A stretch of DNA of 64,000 nt. Origin: Planctomycetia bacterium (lineage in GTDB: Bacteria; Planctomycetota; Planctomycetia; Pirellulales; UBA1268). The DNA is taken from positions 62,001-126,000 of the forward strand of contig JAPLNR010000062.1 of NCBI GenBank assembly GCA_026401035.1, written 5' to 3'. This document shows, one piece after another, positions 60,902 through 64,000 of this stretch (the stretch's first letter is position 1; every line of letters begins with the position of its first letter). Under the pieces are notes generated by a model that saw only the letters and a list, made by a program, of their open reading frames with translations, did no database searches and was not told the DNA's origin. The translations under genes and the position numbers were made by a program.

Positions 60902-62332
60902 TTACCAGCGGGCTTCGACGCCGAGGCCGCCCATGTCGGCGATGGGCAGCGGTACGACGCTCACTTCCATGCCGTTGAAATGCAGTTCCGTGTTGCTCAC
61001 GGCCCGGGAACTGGCCCATGCCAGATACCAGCCGAGGAACACCTGCGATGGAAAGTGGGAATCGGTCGTCATTCGTGAGAAGCCGACGAACGTCGAGCAG
61101 ACATAGAGCGCCCCCTTGGCCAGCGGGTTTTCGACCATATCGGCGGCGGCCAGGAAGGGGATCGCGCCCACGAACGCGTGGCCGCTCACGCCGTTATCGT
61201 CCTGGAACGACTTCCACTGGCTGCCGGACGAACTGTTCTCGAGCGGCCGCGATGCACCGGTGGCCAGCTGCAACGCATACACGGGCGGCGCCCCCACGAG
61301 GAACATCCGCAGCGACCGTGAGCCCCATTCCCCGACGACGTTGCCCGCGGGCTGCCCCTCGAAGACAAGGCCCGTGACCGCTGCCGCACCAAATATGCTC
61401 AGCGCATAACGGCCCTCACCGATGTCCTTGCAGCCTCGAAAAAACGTGCCGACATCCGTCGGCTCCACGCTCTGCTGCCAGGCGTCTTGCATCGTCATGT
61501 CGAAGCCGGTGTTGGCCATCAGCGCGCCGGCGCCGAAGGCCGCGGTGGTGCAGACCAGGCTCTCGCAGGAATAGAAGTTGCGGTAGTCCTCGAGCACCTT
61601 ATAGCCGAATCGCGCCGTCCGCGGATGACTGCTGTGGGCCCAGGGCGGCTCGTTCCGGGAAGCCAGCATGCCCTCGCCATCGAGCGGCGGCAGCGTATAG
61701 ACCGGCTCACTGCCCGGCGCCATGCGGGCGGCCAGCATCGTCGTGATATTGGTGCGCTCGCCTCCGAAACTGTCGGTCTGCCAACCTCCGGTCATTTCGA
61801 CGCGGCCGGGCCCGGCCGGCTCGTGAGCCGCCGCGATCGACTGCGTCTCGATGATGGCGTCGATCCAGGCCCCGTCCGCGCCTGGCACAACCCGGATCAC
61901 GACCCGCTGCCGCCGGGGTGGCCACGACCGTGCGGCCAGCGGCAGTCCGCCTTGCACCGTCGGTTCCGCGGGGGGTTCGACCCACGCCGATTCGATCAGG
62001 CCATCGCGGGGCGGCTTCGACGTGAAATCGGGTTCGATCGTGCGGACGATCGGCCAGTCGGCCCCAACGGTCGCCAGCGTCTGCCGCCAGAGCCGCATCC
62101 CATTCTCGCTCGGCAGGAACATGCCGCTGACATCCTGCGGCTGTTCGCCGCCGGCAGCTTCTGGCGCCGGCAGCGGCAGCAACTCGTTTGCGCCCTCCTC
62201 AGCACGGCCAAAGCAAAGAAGCAAGAGCGAGACGACCGTTGCGCCCGCCACCCGCGCGCACTGGGAGGCAAGCCCGCGCAGGGCTCCGCTGTGCTTGGCC
62301 GCGTCGAAAAATGGGGGCGGTCTGGTTGGCAT
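60902..62332 (-). CDS. PAP2-superfamily-like protein with long N-terminal region
   Basis: A 476-residue protein. An N-terminal signal or membrane segment (about 28-44) precedes a Pro-rich region of about 190 residues; the C-terminal half resembles a membrane PAP2 phosphatase with the three motifs QLATGASRP, VSGHAF and SRMTTDSHFPSQ. Two usual acidic/basic positions differ (K to Q in motif 1, D to Q in motif 3), while both histidines and both arginines are kept, so activity is possible but altered. Lipid or isoprenoid diphosphate dephosphorylation is the family role. Confidence 0.75.
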   Translation of the reverse strand: MPTRPPPFFDAAKHSGALRGLASQCARVAGATVVSLLLLCFGRAEEGANELLPLPAPEAAGGEQPQDVSGMFLPSENGMRLWRQTLATVGADWPIVRTIEPDFTSKPPRDGLIESAWVEPPAEPTVQGGLPLAARSWPPRRQRVVIRVVPGADGAWIDAIIETQSIAAAHEPAGPGRVEMTGGWQTDSFGGERTNITTMLAARMAPGSEPVYTLPPLDGEGMLASRNEPPWAHSSHPRTARFGYKVLEDYRNFYSCESLVCTTAAFGAGALMANTGFDMTMQDAWQQSVEPTDVGTFFRGCKDIGEGRYALSIFGAAAVTGLVFEGQPAGNVVGEWGSRSLRMFLVGAPPVYALQLATGASRPLENSSSGSQWKSFQDDNGVSGHAFVGAIPFLAAADMVENPLAKGALYVCSTFVGFSRMTTDSHFPSQVFLGWYLAWASSRAVSNTELHFNGMEVSVVPLPIADMGGLGVEARW

Positions 62333-62398
62333 CGTGGGGGGGAGAATGTCCCAACCCAGGGCCCCCGGAGCAAGGTGGTTTTCAGGCCAAAAACCGGC

Positions 62399-63529
62399 TC
62401 AGTTTGCCGCTGCCTCGATGAACACTTCCAATTGCTGACCGACGAAGAGGGGCGGCCGCCCGGCCGGATCGCACTCGTAAATGACCTGCAGCACCCGGGT
62501 GTCGACCCGCTCGGTGTTGTCGCCCGTGAGCGACTTTTTGGGCACGACAAATGGCTCCACCCGCACGAACTTGAGCGGATACCGTTCCTGCAGGCTGCCG
62601 CGTGGCACGGCCGACGCCTGGGCCTTGCTGTCGAACCGGGCGATGTCGAACTCGTCGATATCGACCCGCACGTGCAGCCGGTCGACGTTGCCCAGGATCA
62701 CGAGCGGCTGGCCTGGCGGCGTGCCCACGAATTCGCCCGGCCTGACGTTGACCTGCAGCACCCGACCGGCGACGAGCGACCGCACCGTCAGGCGGTCGAG
62801 TTCCATCTCTATTTTCGCCACTTCGGACTCAGCCTTGGCCACGCCGGCCCGCGATACGTCGCGGTCATATTCCCATGAGCCCGATTTCAGCAGGTTGAGA
62901 TCGGCCTGGGACCGCTCGAGATTGGCCTGCGCTGCCGCGAGTGCCTCGCGCCTTGCGATCAATTCCTGCTCGGTCGTCACCTTCCTGGCGAATGTCTCCT
63001 CGCTCCGCCGCAGCGCATCGGCCTCGCGGACAACGGCCGACTGGGCCTCGTTCACCTGTGCGATGAGAACGGGAATCTTTTCCTTGCGGGGCTCCGCCTC
63101 GAGCCGCAGGAGTTCGCTCTTGGATTGCAATACGGCCGCCCGCTTCACGGCCAGTTCGCCCTGCAGTTCCCGTTCGTCCAGCCTGAAGAGCGGCGTGGCC
63201 GGCTCCACGGCGTCGCCGACGGTGACGAACACCTGCACGACGACACCCGGCGTTGCCGAACCAACGGCGATGTTTTCCGTCTGCGCCTCGACGACCCCGG
63301 CCGCTGCGAGCGTCGCTGCAAACGGGCTGCGGGCCGGGGCGATGGGCGGCGGCGGATCGCGAGCGATCACGCGGGTCTTCCAGACATACCAGCCCGCGAA
63401 GCCCAAGAGTCCCAGGGCGAGCAGCGGCAGTCCAAACTGGGTGAGGTAGTCACCGAGTCCACGCCGACGGTGCAGGCGGCGTTGCGAAGGCACTGGAACG
63501 ACGGATGCTTCGGTGGGAGCGACAGCCAT
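62399..63529 (-). CDS. HlyD-family efflux adaptor
   Basis: A 376-residue membrane fusion protein with one N-terminal membrane helix (about 31-50), a lipoyl half-domain, a long coiled-coil hairpin (about 125-215, rich in Glu, Arg and Ala), and the second lipoyl half plus beta-barrel with VLQVNVRPGEFVGTPPGQPL. It lies 27 bases after the inositol-3-phosphate synthase gene with no transporter gene adjoining in the window. It is distinct in sequence from the three HlyD-containing proteins at 1049-6353. Confidence 0.85.
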   Translation of the reverse strand: MAVAPTEASVVPVPSQRRLHRRRGLGDYLTQFGLPLLALGLLGFAGWYVWKTRVIARDPPPPIAPARSPFAATLAAAGVVEAQTENIAVGSATPGVVVQVFVTVGDAVEPATPLFRLDERELQGELAVKRAAVLQSKSELLRLEAEPRKEKIPVLIAQVNEAQSAVVREADALRRSEETFARKVTTEQELIARREALAAAQANLERSQADLNLLKSGSWEYDRDVSRAGVAKAESEVAKIEMELDRLTVRSLVAGRVLQVNVRPGEFVGTPPGQPLVILGNVDRLHVRVDIDEFDIARFDSKAQASAVPRGSLQERYPLKFVRVEPFVVPKKSLTGDNTERVDTRVLQVIYECDPAGRPPLFVGQQLEVFIEAAAN

Positions 63530-63556
63530 GGGAGGTATCGTACGGGATGCGGCCCC

Positions 63557-64000
63557 TTAGGGCACGGAGGGTGGTGGGCCGCCGCCGGGAGCGGCATGGG
63601 CCGTCGCCCACGCATCGAGCAGCGTTACTTGCCTGGAAAAATCCTGCTCGGCGACGTTGACCGGGCTCTTGAAGAAGCAGGCGAGCCACTCAAGCGCGCC
63701 GTATTCCCCCGCCCGCCGGCCGCGCTCGACGAGCCGCACGAGGTCGAGCACGAGCGGCGCCGCGAGGATCGAGTCGCAGCCCTGCCAGGTGAACTGCAGC
63801 GTCATCGGCGTGCCGAGGAAGCCACGGAAATGAATGTGATCCCAGGCCGTCTTCCAGTCACCGAGGCTCTGGATGTATTCGATCGAGACGTGGGTCTGGG
63901 GCGGATAACCGAGGATGCTTGCCAGGAGATGATCCTTGCTGCGCACCTTGGCCGCCTTGTTCCGCGGATCGTCGAGCACCTTGCCGTCCATGTTGCCGAA
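63557..64000 (-). CDS. Inositol-3-phosphate synthase, C-terminal part (partial)
   Basis: The gene runs off the right edge; at least 147 C-terminal residues are visible. SKDHLLASILGYPPQTHVSI, GDWKTAWDHIHFRGFLG and LQFTWQGCDSILAAPLVLDL are unmistakable for myo-inositol-1-phosphate synthase, which converts glucose-6-phosphate to inositol phosphate using NAD. The methionine at 63991 is internal, since the preceding Gly-Asn continues the frame. In the same genome region pgi acts on the same substrate. Confidence 0.93.
   Translation of the reverse strand, partial: FGNMDGKVLDDPRNKAAKVRSKDHLLASILGYPPQTHVSIEYIQSLGDWKTAWDHIHFRGFLGTPMTLQFTWQGCDSILAAPLVLDLVRLVERGRRAGEYGALEWLACFFKSPVNVAEQDFSRQVTLLDAWATAHAAPGGGPPPSVP

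Overview
The window looks like a chromosomal segment of a high-GC member of the Planctomycetota, probably near Pirellulales. This is judged from gene content only: membrane metalloprotease/HlyD hybrids, a split b6-type cytochrome bc complex with a giant PDZ multihaem cytochrome, many lipoproteins and TPR proteins, and many TTG/GTG starts. Genes are dense, often with ATGA overlaps. I saw no rRNA, tRNA, CRISPR array, prophage or complete insertion sequence. Most of the region is core or lineage-specific chromosome rather than an obvious mobile island.

Layout. 1-6752 (mostly minus): end of an unknown plus-strand gene, a MOSC protein, then a four-gene module of DUF3467 protein, GAF/HlyD membrane protein, HlyD adaptor and a PqqD-like/M50 protease/HlyD hybrid. 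6873-9762: an ABC exporter pair and a membrane protein. 9939-16374: assorted envelope genes (small exported protein, two TPR proteins, a duplicated ABC-2 permease, a one-cysteine thioredoxin-like lipoprotein, a sulfotransferase). 16416-22639: an apparent operon for a stripped-down flagellar/type III export gate (FliF, FliO-FliP fusion, FliQ, FliR, FlhB without its C-terminal domain), headed by a pseudo-hydrolase and a lone HATPase domain. 22859-23803: malate dehydrogenase.

23936-45541 (minus) is one long respiratory cluster. In transcription order it holds Rieske protein, b6-type cytochrome b, a long subunit IV, a 1522-residue octahaem PDZ cytochrome, two paralogous cupredoxin-like proteins, a dihaem lipoprotein, oxidase subunits II and I (A2 type), haem A synthase, haem O synthase, subunits III and IV, SCO, a DUF420 protein and three small or paralogous membrane proteins. 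Together these read as a complete quinol-to-oxygen electron path with its assembly factors. A Crp-like dyad lies in the divergent region before the Rieske gene.

45828-58579: housekeeping genes (purD, an oxidoreductase, a leuB-like dehydrogenase, HNH endonuclease, ferredoxin, ECF sigma factor, HAD phosphatase, Rieske ferredoxin, metal-dependent hydrolase, pgi, apgM). 58580-60835: a palindrome-rich spacer, a strong sigma-54 type promoter and four small genes (two membrane proteins, two pseudo-receivers). 60902-64000: a PAP2-like protein, an HlyD adaptor and the 3' end of inositol-3-phosphate synthase.

Small repeats are a second theme: a palindrome that supplies the TAG stop codon of three genes, a 107-bp element with terminal inverted repeats present twice, a roughly 310-bp inverted-repeat element, and several short tandem arrays.
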